From assembly GCA_963711505.1 (NCBI GenBank), contig CAVQEJ010000003.1:2108001-2172000 (forward strand): a stretch of DNA of 64,000 nt. The letters are read 5' to 3'. Both the position numbers and the translations under genes were made by a program. Numbering within the stretch: position 1 is the first letter of the stretch; the number at the start of each line of letters is the position of its first letter. Shown here in pieces: positions 1 through 10,482 of the stretch. The notes beneath the pieces were generated by a model, which was given only the letters and a program-made list of their open reading frames with translations, had not been told where the DNA came from and searched no databases. The stretch comes from JAGWRA01 sp963711505. GTDB taxonomy: Bacteria; Acidobacteriota; Vicinamibacteria; Vicinamibacterales; CAVVIG01.

Positions 1-1457
1 GGCTCGGCATCGACTACGCGCACGCGCCGACTGTCTCGGACCAGACGCGCAACGGCGACGTCAACCTCTTCACGAACGCCGGTTCGGCCGCCTACGTCAC
101 CGAGTACAACACGCCGGTGAACTCGGCGGCCAACGTCGACACGTTCGCGCTCTTCGGACAGGACTCGGTGAGCATCAAGAACTGGACGATCAACGGCGGC
201 CTGCGGTACCAGCGGACGAACGGTTACCTGCCGGCGCAGTCCAGTCCGGCCGGTACCTTCACGGGCGCCCGCAGCTTCCCCGCCGTCAACGGCGTCATTA
301 CCTGGAACACGGTCTCGCCGCGCATCGGCGTCATCTACGACGTCACCGGCGACGGCAAGACAGCCATCAAGGCCTCGGCCGCCCGCTACTACTACACGCT
401 GAGTACGGGAACGCCGAACACCGTCAACCTGAACGGGTCGTCCTACCAGCAGTACGTCTGGAACGACCTCAACGGCGACGGGCAGTTCCAGCCGGGCGAG
501 CAGGGGACGTTGGTGGCGGTTGGCGGCGCGAACATCTCGTCGTTCAATCCGAATCTCAAGCAGCCCTACACCAACGAGGCCATCATCGGCATCGACCGGG
601 AGCTGATGCCCGGCTTCCGGCTGAGCGCCACCGCCACCTACCGGCAGGAGCGCAACCAGTTCGGCCCGATCAACACCGCCGTGACCTCCGCGTCGTACAC
701 CCCGATGACCGTTGTCGACCCGGGCCCGGACGGCATCGTCGGCACGGCCGACGATGGGACGCTGACCGTCTACAACCAGGACCCGGCCACGCTGGGCCTG
801 ACGCACCTCTACTATACGAACAGCCCCGAGCTGAACCAGGACTACAAGGGGATCGAGATCACGGCGACCAAGCGGCTGTCGAACCGCTGGCAGATGCTGG
901 CGGGCTACACGTACGGCAAGACGACCCAGACGAACACGTACGTCGGCGTCTACGACAGCAGCGCGGCGCTGAACGACCCGAACACGCTGATCAACTCGAA
1001 GGGGGCCACCTTCTTCGATCGGCCCCAGACCTTCAAGCTGACGGGCAGCTACTTCTTCCCGCACGGCATCCTGTTCAGCGCCAACATCCGCGCGCAGAGC
1101 GGCACGGCCTGGTCGAACACCCAGGGCGCCCCGTTCCGGGTGCTGCGCGTCAGCCTGAACCAGGGGAATACGGTGATCTTCGCGAACGCGCCCGGCACGG
1201 AACGCACGCCGGCCATCAAGACGATGGACATCCGCATCGCCAAGCGGTTCCACCTCGGCAGTGGCGACCTCGAGGCCAGCTTCGACGCCTACAACCTGTT
1301 CAACGCGGCGACGGCCTACGACTGGAACCCGTTCACCGGGGTCTCGTCGGTGACCAACCCCGTCAGCGGCGCGGTGAACAGCTATCCGTCGTTCGGGCTG
1401 CCCACCGGCATCCTCGGACCGCGGATCATGCGACTCGGGCTGAGCTATACGTTCTGA
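1..1457 (+). CDS. TonB-dependent receptor, Oar type, C-terminal part
   Basis: The reading frame is open from the left edge of the window, so only the last 480 or so residues of an outer-membrane receptor are present; the signal peptide, N-terminal regulatory domain and plug lie outside. Alternating short polar and aromatic strands, the segment LGIDYAHAP, the loop DPGPDGIVGTADDG and the terminal phenylalanine (SYTF) are typical of the large beta-barrels of Oar-like receptors in Acidobacteriota. These move substrates across the outer membrane with TonB/ExbB/ExbD energy; the substrate cannot be read from the sequence. The same GPD-VGTADDG loop occurs in the second receptor at 6985-9823. The downstream gene is convergent. 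The family call is firm, the specific role is unknown. Confidence 0.85.
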   Translation, partial: LGIDYAHAPTVSDQTRNGDVNLFTNAGSAAYVTEYNTPVNSAANVDTFALFGQDSVSIKNWTINGGLRYQRTNGYLPAQSSPAGTFTGARSFPAVNGVITWNTVSPRIGVIYDVTGDGKTAIKASAARYYYTLSTGTPNTVNLNGSSYQQYVWNDLNGDGQFQPGEQGTLVAVGGANISSFNPNLKQPYTNEAIIGIDRELMPGFRLSATATYRQERNQFGPINTAVTSASYTPMTVVDPGPDGIVGTADDGTLTVYNQDPATLGLTHLYYTNSPELNQDYKGIEITATKRLSNRWQMLAGYTYGKTTQTNTYVGVYDSSAALNDPNTLINSKGATFFDRPQTFKLTGSYFFPHGILFSANIRAQSGTAWSNTQGAPFRVLRVSLNQGNTVIFANAPGTERTPAIKTMDIRIAKRFHLGSGDLEASFDAYNLFNAATAYDWNPFTGVSSVTNPVSGAVNSYPSFGLPTGILGPRIMRLGLSYTF

Positions 1458-1562
1458 AGCGAAAGAGGGGTGCGGGAGAGGCGGCCGCCGGGCCGCCTCC
1501 CCCACCCGACGACGCCACGCCAGCGACGCCCCGGTAACCGCAGCGTCGCAGAACTACCCCGC

Positions 1563-2064
1563 TCAATCGAACTCGCGCCGTGGCGCCGCCTGTTCGCGGC
1601 CGACGCGGCCGGTCACGATCTCCGCCTTCGCGTAGTTCTCCGCCCGGACCGGGGCACCGGCCAGCCGTCGCAGCAGGGCGATCTGCCCGATGTGCGTCAG
1701 CGCGTCGGCGATCGGTCCCTGGAACAGCATCTCCGCCGGCCGCCCCAGCGGCGCGTCGGAGGCCAGCACGGCGTCGAAGGCGGCGAGACCGTCGTAGAAA
1801 CGGGCGACGTCCCGCTCCCAGTCGACCTGAGGCTCCGAGTCCTGCCACTTGTGCTCGCCCCGGGCGAGCCACAGCGCCCAGTCGAGCAAGTCGCAGACGT
1901 GCGCCAGGACCTGCGCGGGCGTCCGCGTGTCCGGTCCGGCCTTGAACGCGGCGACCTCCGGGGTGACGCCGCGCAGCGCCTTGCCCCCGCGATACGCCAG
2001 TGCTCGCGACGGTGTGCCGCAGGAGATGGCGGGCGGTCTCGGCGTGCGGTGGTGAATCGGCCAT
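1563..2064 (-). pseudogene. DinB superfamily protein, one frameshift
   Basis: The start at 2064 (MADSPPHAE) leads into an N-terminal helix with RHLLRHTVA. The frame then shifts near 2008, after which ALAYRGGKALRGVTPE and the C-terminal part (LLDWALWLARGEHKWQ, HIGQIALLRRLAG) continue to the stop at 1563. Read together this is a protein of about 166 residues with the four-helix layout of DinB/YfiT-like proteins, a metal-binding superfamily that includes thiol transferases. The span is 3n+1 bases, so one inserted base explains the break. The histidine in HIGQ is the C-terminal metal ligand expected of the family. Convergent with the receptor at 1-1457. Function beyond the superfamily is unknown. 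Confidence 0.65.
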
Positions 2065-2130
2065 GGCGGTCATTGTACGTGCCCTATCCATCTCGGCTGA
2101 CGCCCGTTCGTCCGCGCCCGACACACCAGA

Positions 2131-3493
2131 CTAATACCGGTTCGCGGGAGCGACGGATTGCCCTTTGACAATCACAGCACGCACACGCTCCAGCGCGTGG
2201 ATGTCTTCGAGCGGATTGCCTTCCACGGCCACGATGTCGCCTTCCTTGCCCGCCGCGATCGTGCCCAGGTCATCCAGGCCCAGCAGGTCCGCGCTGCCCT
2301 TCGTGGCAAAATGCAGCGCCTGCTGCGGCGTCGCCCCGAACCGCACGTCGGTCATGATTTCGTCGCGTACCGTGGCCTTCCCCGGCTCGTAGCTCTGGTC
2401 GGAGCCCGCCGCGATCTTCAGTCCGGTCCTCAGCGCAATCCTGAATCCCTGCAGTTCCCCCTGCCAGATCAGGTTCGCCTTGCGGACCACATAGTCCGGC
2501 ATGTGCGCCTGTGCGCCCGTGCTCCACGATGTTGTTCGCGATGTACAGCGTCGGCGTCAGATAGACGCCGTGTTCCTTCATGTACGTCGCCGCGTCCTGG
2601 TCCAGCCCGGCGCCGTGCTCGATGGAGTCCACGCCCGCGTGCAGCGCCGCCCAGATCGTCGGCAGGTTCTCATCGTGCGCCGCCACTTTCACGTGCGCCG
2701 CATGCGCCTGCTCCACGATGACTTTCAATTCCTCCGGCGAGACCTGGTCCGCCAGCGGCGAGTCCAGCGGCGACAGCACGCCGCCCGACGCCAGAATCTT
2801 GATCACCCGCGCGCCATACTTCAGCTGCCAGTGAACGGCCGCCTCCGCGTCCGCCGGTGAGTTGATGAATCCGTTCACGGGCGTGTAGTAGTTCTCGGGC
2901 GTGAGGTCGGGCGGAAAATTGTAGAAGTCTCCATGGCCTCCGGGAATGGAAATCGCGTGTGCCGCCGGAATCAAATGCGGCCCGGGAATGGTGCCCTCGT
3001 CAATGGCGTCCTTCAACGCGACATCGACAAATCCCTCCGTGCCCAGCACGCGCACCGCGACGATGCCGGAATCCAGTGCGTATTCCATGTCCTTGGACGC
3101 ACGTATCGCCGCCAGCGGCAGCGACGGATACTGTCCGCGCGGGCCCGTCCAGAGATGAATGTGCGCGTCAATGAGCCCGGGCATGCAGGTGTAACGTGAC
3201 AGGTCCTGCCGCTCCGCTCCCGCCGGCGCCGTCAGGTTGCGGCCCACGGCCGTCACGTGCCCGTTGGTGATGATCACGTCGCCGCCATCAATGGCCGGCT
3301 GGTCCGCATCCGCGATCAGCGTGCCGCAATGCACGAACGTCGTGGTCGCCTTCGCCGCAGTTCCGGCCGCCCCTTGCCCCGCGTGCTGCGCGTGCACCAG
3401 CGGCGTCGCCGCCATCACCAGCGCCAGCACACCAGCAGGTTGCTGAAGGAGGACGCCGAGGGGATCGACAAGCCGGTCGCCTGGTACCACCAT
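2131..3493 (-). pseudogene. Secreted amidohydrolase, imidazolonepropionase-like, frameshifted
   Basis: This is a metal-dependent amidohydrolase of the imidazolonepropionase/prolidase-like group often found secreted in Acidobacteriota. Visible features are the metal site DAHIHLW, the GARVIKILASGG strand with the likely carboxylated lysine, VAAHDEN, SIEHGAGLD and, after the frameshift, AAGSDQS with the last metal aspartate. The frame breaks near 2510: EHGRTGAHAG is followed in the other frame by MPDYVVRKANLIW. Removing one base restores EHGRQAHMPDY, and the span is 3n+1. The N-terminus looks rearranged. The end of a signal peptide (VLALVMAATPLVHA) is preceded by an untypical stretch up to the ATG at 3493, right beside the IS5-type remnant, so the true start may be lost. 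The substrate is probably a small peptide or cyclic amide, by inference. Confidence 0.75.
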
Positions 3494-3534
3494 GCTCCGT
3501 TCACCACGGGAGGGCCGATGCGCAGAGCCGCAAG

Positions 3535-3570
3535 CCCTCGCTTCATGTTCCTCCGTTTCTCTCGATGACG
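3535..3570 (+). repeat. 36-bp near-repeat, copy 1
   Basis: The stretch starting ccctcgcttca and running to ctcgatgac, at the 5' edge of the IS5 transposase remnant, is nearly repeated at 10187-10222 (ccctcgcttcagg to ttcgatgac). Apart from about four substitutions and a small indel the two copies match. The second copy lies in a gap without intact genes on the far side of the damaged island. Confidence 0.45.
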
Positions 3571-4620
3571 TGTCATGCACACCCCTGCGCGCGATTCGCC
3601 GGATCACCGATCGGGCCCTGGAGCGGCTCTCGCCGCGGTTCGGCAGCCTGTATGTGAAGTGCGGCCGCCCGTCGATCCCGCCGGAGCGGTTGCTGCGGAC
3701 GCTGCTGCTGCAGGCGCTCTGCACGATCCGGAGCGAGCGGCAGCTGATGGAGCAGCTGGACTACAACCTGCTGTTTCGCTGGTTCGTGGGGCTGGGGATC
3801 GATGAGGCGGTGTGGGCGCCCACGACGTTTACGAAGAACCGGGACCGGCTGCTGGACGGCGACATTGCCGCGGCGTTCTTCGAGGCCATCTTGATTCATG
3901 CCGATAGCCAGCCGTTGCTCTCCGACGAGCACTTTACGGTGGATGGCACGTTGCTGGAAGCGTGGGCCAGCCACAAGAGCTTCCGGCCGCGCGATCAAGA
4001 CCCGCCCGAGGTAGGCGGCGGCAATCCGACCGTGGACTTCCACGGCGAGCGCCGGACCAACGCGACGCACCAGTCGACGACCGATCCGGACGCGCGGCTC
4101 TATAAGAAGGCGCGCGGCCACGAAGCCCGGCTCGGGTACCTGGGACACCTGCTGCGGGAACACCGCTGGGGCCTGATCGTCGACACGATGGTGACCCCGG
4201 CCGACGGTTACGGCGAACGCGACGCCGGCCTGGTGCTGGTGGAGCGCCTCCCGAGGCGGCGGCGGATCACGCTCGCCGCCGATAAGGGCTACGACACCCG
4301 CGACTTTGTGGCCGGGTTGCGCGCGATGCGGGGCGCGCCGGACGTCACAACACACCACCGGCCGCGCGCGCCTTCGACGGACGACGACGCGACATCCGGG
4401 TTATGTCGTGAGCCGGCGGAAACGGAAGCTGGTCGAGCAGGGCTTCGGCTGGATGAAGACCATCGGCGGGCTCCGGAAGCTGCGCCATCGAGGCGGTGAA
4501 CTCGTGGACTGGATCTTCACCTTCAGGCGCCGCCTCGACCGTGCGGCGCGCGCTGCTCGCCGCACGGCTGACTCTCGGGACAGCCGCGGCTCGTCGGTCA
4601 GCGGCCCCAGCTTGGCCGGC
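3546..4620 (+). pseudogene. IS5-family transposase, multiply frameshifted
   Basis: The central part is unmistakable for a DDE transposase of the IS5 family: PLRAIRRITD, GRPSIPPERLLR, RSERQLMEQLDYNLLFRWF, FTKNRDRL, LLSDEHFTVDGTLLEAWAS (first catalytic aspartate in VDGT) and LAADKGYD (second aspartate). The reading frame is broken at least four times. One break falls near 3570, between SLDD and PLRAIRR. Two fall near 4340-4390, where GAPDV, AFDG and RHPGYVVSRRKRK lie in three different frames. One falls near 4530, after WIFTF, where the expected AA-rich helix is in another frame. The glutamate region is recognisable as KLVEQGFGWMKTIGG. The element cannot make an active transposase. In N-terminal layout it matches intact IS5 transposases of about 340 residues. 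Confidence 0.85.
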
Positions 4621-4667
4621 GCCGACGCTGACACCGTGGTGATCGAAGTCACTATTTCAGCGACCTG

Positions 4668-5731
4668 CTAGGCCTTCGAGCCATCTACGCGGGCCATCAG
4701 CAGCTCGGGCTTGATGGCCCGCCCGTGCGCCTGCCTTACGCTACGTGGCGGATCCGAGGACGGTGCGCCCCGACGAGAAGTCGCTAATTCCCTCCTCCTC
4801 CTTTGCTGCTGGTTTGCGCCGTCGGATGATAGAAGCGAGGGAGGCGGCGGCGCTAGCCGCGGCGCGCCGGCCTTCACCCACGCGTCGTATCGCATCCGCA
4901 GCGTTTTCACCGGGTTGGCGCTCTCGCCGGGCCTGATGCCGGTCTTCGGATTGTTGTCGTCGGTGACGCTCAGATAGGCATAGTACTTGCCGTCATTGAA
5001 CGACGTGCCGAAGCTGGTCGCCCTTTTCCGCGATGAGTATATAGGCGACATGTGCGGTCATGTCGTCGCACGGCACGTAATCGAGTGGGTTGTACGCACA
5101 GCTTCAGCGGTCATCGCCGCCGTTCGCATCGGCCGCCTCCATCGCCGCCAGCACGCGATCGGCCATCGTCCCCTGGGCGCGCGTGAACGCCAGCGCCGCC
5201 TTGTACACCACGATCCCGGCCGAGCAGCGTATTTCCCTGCACCTGATAGAACATGGGTCCCACCTGCCCGCCGTAGTAGAGCGACGACCGGGAGTTGCCG
5301 GTGCCGTTGAACCCGGCTTCGTTGTTCCGTTCGGTGACGGTCTTCCCGTTCGGCATCTCGACGATGCCGAACTGCCGCCGCTCGACGTTCGGATCCTTCT
5401 GCAGCATCTTGATGATGTCGGCGGGCGGCGTCCCCTTGCGCAGCTCGTTGTAGACGAGCATCTGATTCTGCCGCGTGTTGTCGACGCCGGCCTGACAGGC
5501 GGCCACGCCGATGCCGGGGACGACCACAGCCTGGATGTCCATCAAATCACGCGCAGCCATGGCCCGCCCGTTAACCTGCCGTTTTGGAAAGCCCTCCTCG
5601 CGCACGCAGGTGGCCGACGCGATGATCACTTCACCGGTTCTCGAGTTCAGCGCAATCACCGACCAGGTGGTGTATGCGCTTGAATGCATGACAAGGACGA
5701 GCGCCGCCGCGAGCAGGACAATCCGTTTCAT
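4668..5731 (-). pseudogene. DUF1028 family protein, broken reading frame
   Basis: DUF1028 proteins are Ntn-hydrolase-fold proteins of unknown activity, usually exported. Here a signal peptide (MKRIVLLAAALVLVMHSSA) is followed by the mature N-terminus TTWSVIALNSRTGEVIIASAT, the hallmark VVPGIGVAACQAG, the ADIIKMLQKD helix and VQGNTLL. After that the frame is lost. A +1 shift near 5215 gives AFTRAQGTMADRVLAAMEAADANGG, then an in-frame TGA sits where a cysteine codon is expected, then another +1 shift near 5015 leads to GTSFNDGKYYAYLSVTDD. The tail beyond YDAWVKAGAP looks like read-through. The ATG at 5731 lies just upstream of the end of the neighbouring DUF1028 gene (stop at 5728), so the two are a tandem, probably co-transcribed pair. 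Confidence 0.7.
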
Positions 5732-6756
5732 TGTGGTCCTCCAGTGGACGTGGTGTCCGCCAGCACGACGAGCCGCTTGAACTCGCCGAGCTCGCGCATC
5801 TTCGCGAAGACCGGATCGACGGCCGCCTCGCGCGCCAGGTGCGCGATGGAGCCGACGATGTCAGGTTCCCGAGCGAGGGTGCTCGCCATCAGCGGCAGCC
5901 AGGCCTCTGCGGAGCGCTGCGCCAGCGCGTAGTGCAGCGTGTCGCTGTTCGGCTCAATCGCCAGCGCCTTGCGCTGCTCCACGATCGCCTCGTCGAACTT
6001 CCCGGCTTTGGCGAGCGCCGCCGCCTCTCGGGCATCGGCGCGGCACGACGCGCTGAAAGAGCAGACCGCGGCAGTTCCTCACCAGGTTCGACCAGCGTCG
6101 ACGCGAAGTCGACGCTCGGCCCGTCACGGAATCGGATGCGGAATCGGCTGCAACACGAAGAATGCTGATCGACGAGCCCCGCCTGTCCCCCCCGCCGAGC
6201 GACGACGAGCGCGTCGATGAGCAGCTCGGGCATCGATCCCTGCCGTGCTCGTAGGCTAGACCATGTCTGGAGCACCCGCCGGGTCACCAGCGTATTCCCC
6301 TGCACCGAGAGATTCGTGCCGCTGATGTGGCCAGCGTAGTCGCCATAGTGAATGAAATCCTTCGGATCGGCATCGCGATCGATCACGTGCTTGCCGGTGT
6401 AGACGGCTGACTCGCCCTTGGCGTTCATCACGGCGACCTGCCGCTCATCGCGGCCCGGGTCGGTGTCCGTGATCCGCTTGAGGACCTCCGCCGGCGAGAG
6501 CCCCTGCTCGAGAAGCTTGATCGCTTCGGGCCCGTAGAGCCGGTTGGCTGCCGCCTGCGTGGCCACGGCGCCAATGCCTGGAAGAGCGTACCGGGACCGC
6601 CGCACCAGCCCCGAAGGCGTGCGACTGCACCGCGACACCGAGCTGGTTGGTGGCGGGATCGTAGGCGATGATCGAGAAGGTTGCGAACGAGCGGACCGAA
6701 GTAGCCGCCCACACCAGCACAACGATAACCGCAATTGAGGCATGCCGCCGCTTCAC
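5728..6756 (-). pseudogene. DUF1028 family protein with TPR-like tail, frameshifted
   Basis: A GTG start at 6756 is chosen because an AGGAGG lies six bases upstream and it begins a clean signal peptide (KRRHASIAVIVVLVWAA). The mature start FATFSIIAYDPATNQLGVAVQSHAFGAGAAVP is typical DUF1028. A shift near 6590 then leads to LPGIGAVATQAAANRLYG, HYGDYAGHISGTNLSVQGN and SMPELLIDALVVARRGGQAG. A further shift near 6160 and another near 5980 lead to EQRKALAIEPNSDTLHYALAQ, a helical repeat segment resembling a TPR. DUF1028 domains with such C-terminal extensions are known. It lies upstream of the second DUF1028 gene and downstream of the TonB receptor on the same strand. Confidence 0.65.
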
Positions 6757-6984
6757 GTCGATCCTCCTGATGCGTCCGTCCTCACAAGCGGAGCCACCGG
6801 CGGCGCATAACGCCGGCTTGCCGAGCAGCAAGAGCGACAGCGGTAGCGAGATTACGAAAACCGCCGGCTCGCGTTGCCGCTTCGCGCCATGGACTCACCT
6901 ACCGACACGCTTCAGTCGACTGACAATGCTCAGTCCTCCGACGTCACCGTCCGCGCTCCGACATCGAGCACCGGGCCTGTAGTC

Positions 6985-9823
6985 TCAGAACCTGTACCTC
7001 ACGCTAATCCGCAAAATCCGTGGCGCCGGAATTGACGTGGCGGTTGCGGCATCGATGCCACCGCCAGACAACGGTTTCAGGTAGTTCGGCCCGTTCGTGT
7101 TTACCTGCTGCAACACAACACTTGTGTTCAGCACGTTGAACGCATCGAGCATCACTTCAAACCTCTGGCGGCCGAACTGCAGCACCTTTGACGCTCTCGC
7201 ATCCAGAAGCCGGATCCAACCGTACCGGCCTGCATGACCCTGGACCGTCACGTTCGTGAGCTGGTGCAACGCGTTGCGCACCTGGACGATCCGAGGATAG
7301 TACGCACCGCTCTGCGCGGTATACGTGCCGGATAGTTGCAGGCCCCACGGCAAGCGGTCGTACATACCGTTCAAGTGGATCTCTTGGTAGGTCTCTGGGA
7401 GGGACCAGTTGTATTTCGCCTGGTTTGGATCGACTGGGGCGTCGTTGACCCAGGTGTGCCGGTCGACCGAGTAAGATGCCATCATCGACCAGCCACGATC
7501 GAGTTGCTTGTTGACGGTGGCTTCGAAAGCGGTATACCGATCCTTTCGCCCACCGTTCATGTACATCGTGTCGACAGCCCCAAAATTCGGGTTCGCACGA
7601 GGCACAGACGACACGTCTACGACACCGTCGTCAGCCGTTCCGACAACGTTGTCCGGACCGGGATCGATACCCGTCACCATGTCCGTATACGCGCCGAACG
7701 GCAGTGCAGCGTTAATCGCCTCGTTCTCGTTATAGTCCTGCTTCCGCACGAACTCAGAAACGTGTCGTCACGACGCGACTTATGCCGAGATCCACTCCGG
7801 CAGTGGTACTCGTCTCGCGAGATCGACTCGATGTTCGCAGCGATCTGCTCGCTCTTGCTGCCGCCACTTACCGACGCCAGATCTCCAGCAACGGGCGTAT
7901 AGGGGATAGCGCCGTCCCAATTGGTGTAAGTCTTGACTATTGTGGTCGCCGGGTTCACTTGCGCTGCAACGGGGCCGCTGGCAGAGTTCACGCCAGAGCC
8001 AGATGCACCATAGCGCCCGTAACTCGCTTTCAGCACAGTCCTGCCAGTGCCCGTTATGTCATAGATAACCGAAAGCCGAGGAGACACTTCGTTGTACCGG
8101 GGAAAGTCATGGTTTGGCGAAGACAGCGCCTCCGTGGCGAACGGCCCGGTGCCGGGATTGCCTTGGGTGCCCAACCACGAGGAGTAGTGGTCGAAACGAA
8201 CGCCTGCGTTAAGCGTCAGCTGAGAAGACAGATCTATGGTGTCATTCGCAAACGCCGCCTCGTATCCGAGGCCGGTATTGGTGTAGTTAGGGTAGTTGTA
8301 GACTTGAACAGCGTCTGGATGCAAAAAGTAGTTCGTGTCGCCTGGGAGGCTGCGGTACTCGAACACTTCCTGATACGGATAGCCAGAAAATGCGTTCCAA
8401 TAGGTATTGCGGTATCCTTGGAATCCCGACTGAATATTGTGGCTCATGCCATGGATGTTCGTGAACCAGCTCAGCGTGCCATTCCAGCCCCACCTGATCG
8501 GCTTTCTATTCTGCTGCAGAAACGCGCCCCTGTTCTGGCCCGTTGTGAGGTCCGTTTGGCGTGGATCCGATGTCCACGCCTTGTCAGGCCACCAGACCGA
8601 GAACGATTGAAACCCGCGTCAAGCGTCATATGAGAGGACAGAACGCGGTCCCACTTGATGGCGGGCCCGATCAGCGTCCACGCGAGCTGGTTCTGCGCTG
8701 CTTCAGCTGGAGTGAAGGCGCTTCCAGTTCTGTATGGCTCCCACTTCCGGTTGGCCTGGGCGGTCAGCTCAAATCGGTTGTCAGTGGTTGCTTGGTAAGT
8801 CAGCTTAGCCGTTTCGTTGTCGAGCCGGGTGAAGAACACAACCTGTTGCCCGGTCTTCTCCGATACGAAGCCTGGGATCAGAAGCCCCGAGTAGTTCTGG
8901 CCATAGGATCCATAGAACCAAAGGCGGTGTTTCAGAATAGGGCCGCCGAGGTCAGCGGATAGGTCGGTATAGCGAGTGAACTTGTTGTCGCCTGGGACGA
9001 ACCCGCGATTCAAAAGAGACTGCGTAACATTATTGGACTCGAGCGATGGTCCTTGATAGGCGGCCAAATAGTTTCCGTGAAATTGGTCTCCACCTGACTT
9101 GATTAGATAATTGAGAGTGAGGCCAGGGCTTTGATATTGCGCACCCTTTGAGGCAGTCGACGCTTGCACCTGGGAATAGGTATTGTAATCGCCGAAAAAC
9201 TGATCCCAAATGACACCATCGAACTCATACAGTTCGTCGCCGCTCCGACCGTAAGTCTTGCCACCTGATGTCGCCGCGCCGCCAACAGTATTGCCGCCGA
9301 CGTCGAACTGGTTCTGATTCATCGACACGCTCGGCAGCATTCGCACAAACCCTCTGATGCCACGACCGTATGGTAGGCTGTCGAACTTCTGTTCACTCCA
9401 GTTTGTAGCGATATTCGTCGATTTCAGATCGACTGCGGGCGCCTGACTTGTGACGGTTACGCTTGCAGATAGCGTCGCGACGGTCAGGCGCTGATTGACG
9501 GTCATGGTGCTCCCGCCGACGACGGATACACCATTGACATTCAATGTCGTAAAGCCTTGCAGCTGAAAGTTCACCCGATACGAACCGGGTGGCAGCAGCG
9601 TAAAGTGGTAGTCTCCTAAGCTGTCCGTCACGGCCACTTGTGAGCCGCCAATCAGCGCGGGACTCGTGACGGTCACGGTGACACCAGGCAGGACGGCTCC
9701 ACTGGCGTCTGTAACACGGCCACTGATGGCGCCCGTGAGCACTTGAGCAGAAGCTAGTGCGGCGGCAAGCGAGAGCAGCGCAACAAACGTTGGAAGCAAT
9801 GCCTGTCGCTGGAGTGCACGCAT
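6985..9823 (-). pseudogene. TonB-dependent receptor, Oar type, in three frames
   Basis: Read across two frameshifts this is a full-length receptor of about 945 residues. From the ATG at 9823 there is a signal peptide (LLSLAAALASA). A carboxypeptidase-regulatory-like domain follows (GAISGRVTDASGAVLPGVTV, roughly residues 30-110), then a plug domain (TNIATNWSEQKFDSLPYGRG) and the barrel. The frame changes near 8606, just after LDAGFN, and near 7745; both look like single-base losses. The C-terminus is ILRISVRYRF, ending in phenylalanine. It repeats the GPD-VGTADDG loop seen in the receptor at the left edge. Base composition is visibly less G/C-rich than in flanking genes. With the DUF1028 pair and amidohydrolase on the same strand it could take up peptides or amides, by inference. 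Confidence 0.8.
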
Positions 9824-10039
9824 TTGGAAGCCTCCCTTCTTCGGCTGCCATTACAGGCTTACGGCTTGGGTGGTCCCATTTAGCCGCGCCCTTCTTTGGC
9901 AGCCAGGCAAATCTGCCCTAGAGGGCAGCACAAACGCGCGTGACGCGTCGCCGCCTGCGGCGGAATCGTCGGCAATTCCGAGCGTGCACGCTAACACCAG
10001 AAGTGGGGGTCGTCAACTAGTGCTGTGTGATATTTTGTG

Positions 10040-10165
10040 AAGAGAGAGTTTCTTCGCGGATCGAGCAGGATAATCAGTGCACCTCTTGGCTCTGTGCGCG
10101 ACGCACTTTTCGCCCAACTCGCCGAGTACGTGAAAGCTATAGGCGGCTCGGCAAATCGCTTGTCT
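10040..10165 (+). pseudogene. Possible helix-turn-helix antitoxin remnant
   Basis: Two adjacent frames carry pieces that look like the second half of a small XRE/HigA-type DNA-binding protein: SRIEQDN (the end of the recognition helix and its following turn) in one frame and QLAEYVKAIGGSANRL in another. No start, no intact frame and no toxin partner are seen. The rest of the 9824-10482 gap holds no gene I can support. Confidence 0.3.
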
Positions 10166-10186
10166 TCGCGTTTAAAGAGCTGCCAT

Positions 10187-10222
10187 CCCTCGCTTCAGGA
10201 TTCCTCCGCTTCTTCGATGACG
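10187..10222 (+). repeat. 36-bp near-repeat, copy 2
   Basis: Second copy of the sequence at 3535-3570 at the edge of the IS5 remnant. It may mark another lost IS copy or a shared insertion target; no transposase fragment is visible next to it. Confidence 0.4.
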
Positions 10223-10482
10223 ACCAGGCACCCCGTCAGCCGAAGGGCAGCAGACCCACGCGCCGCCGGATCGAAGTGGCGCGATCGCGGACCGCGCTGG
10301 CCGAAGCCACAACTGGACGACCTTCACCGGATGGACGCCGATGATGGCCGGGCGCCGGCGCGGCCATCTCGATGCGCATCGGCAGCGGGCGGACGGGGAA
10401 TTCCCGGGCCGGTCACCACCAGATAGGACAGGAGGAAGATGAGGGCGGGCGCCGCAGAGCCGGTCGACATCCCGCGGGACGT

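Larger units (their letters stand above)
3500..4671 (+). mobile_element. IS5-family insertion sequence remnant
   Basis: A decayed insertion sequence recognised only from its transposase (separate entry). The left limit is placed where the amidohydrolase N-terminus becomes untypical, at about 3440-3540. The right limit lies between the transposase end and the start of the DUF1028 tail near 4670-4860. I could not find matching terminal inverted repeats or a target duplication, so the ends are approximate. It separates the amidohydrolase from the DUF1028 genes. Confidence 0.6.

Noticed and set aside
3440..3515. A plus-strand fragment (LLKEDAEGIDKPVAWYHHA) hinting at the end of another gene, perhaps ThuA-like
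   Set aside because: Too short to assign and without a start or homologous context; noted only as a sign of rearrangement at the amidohydrolase N-terminus.
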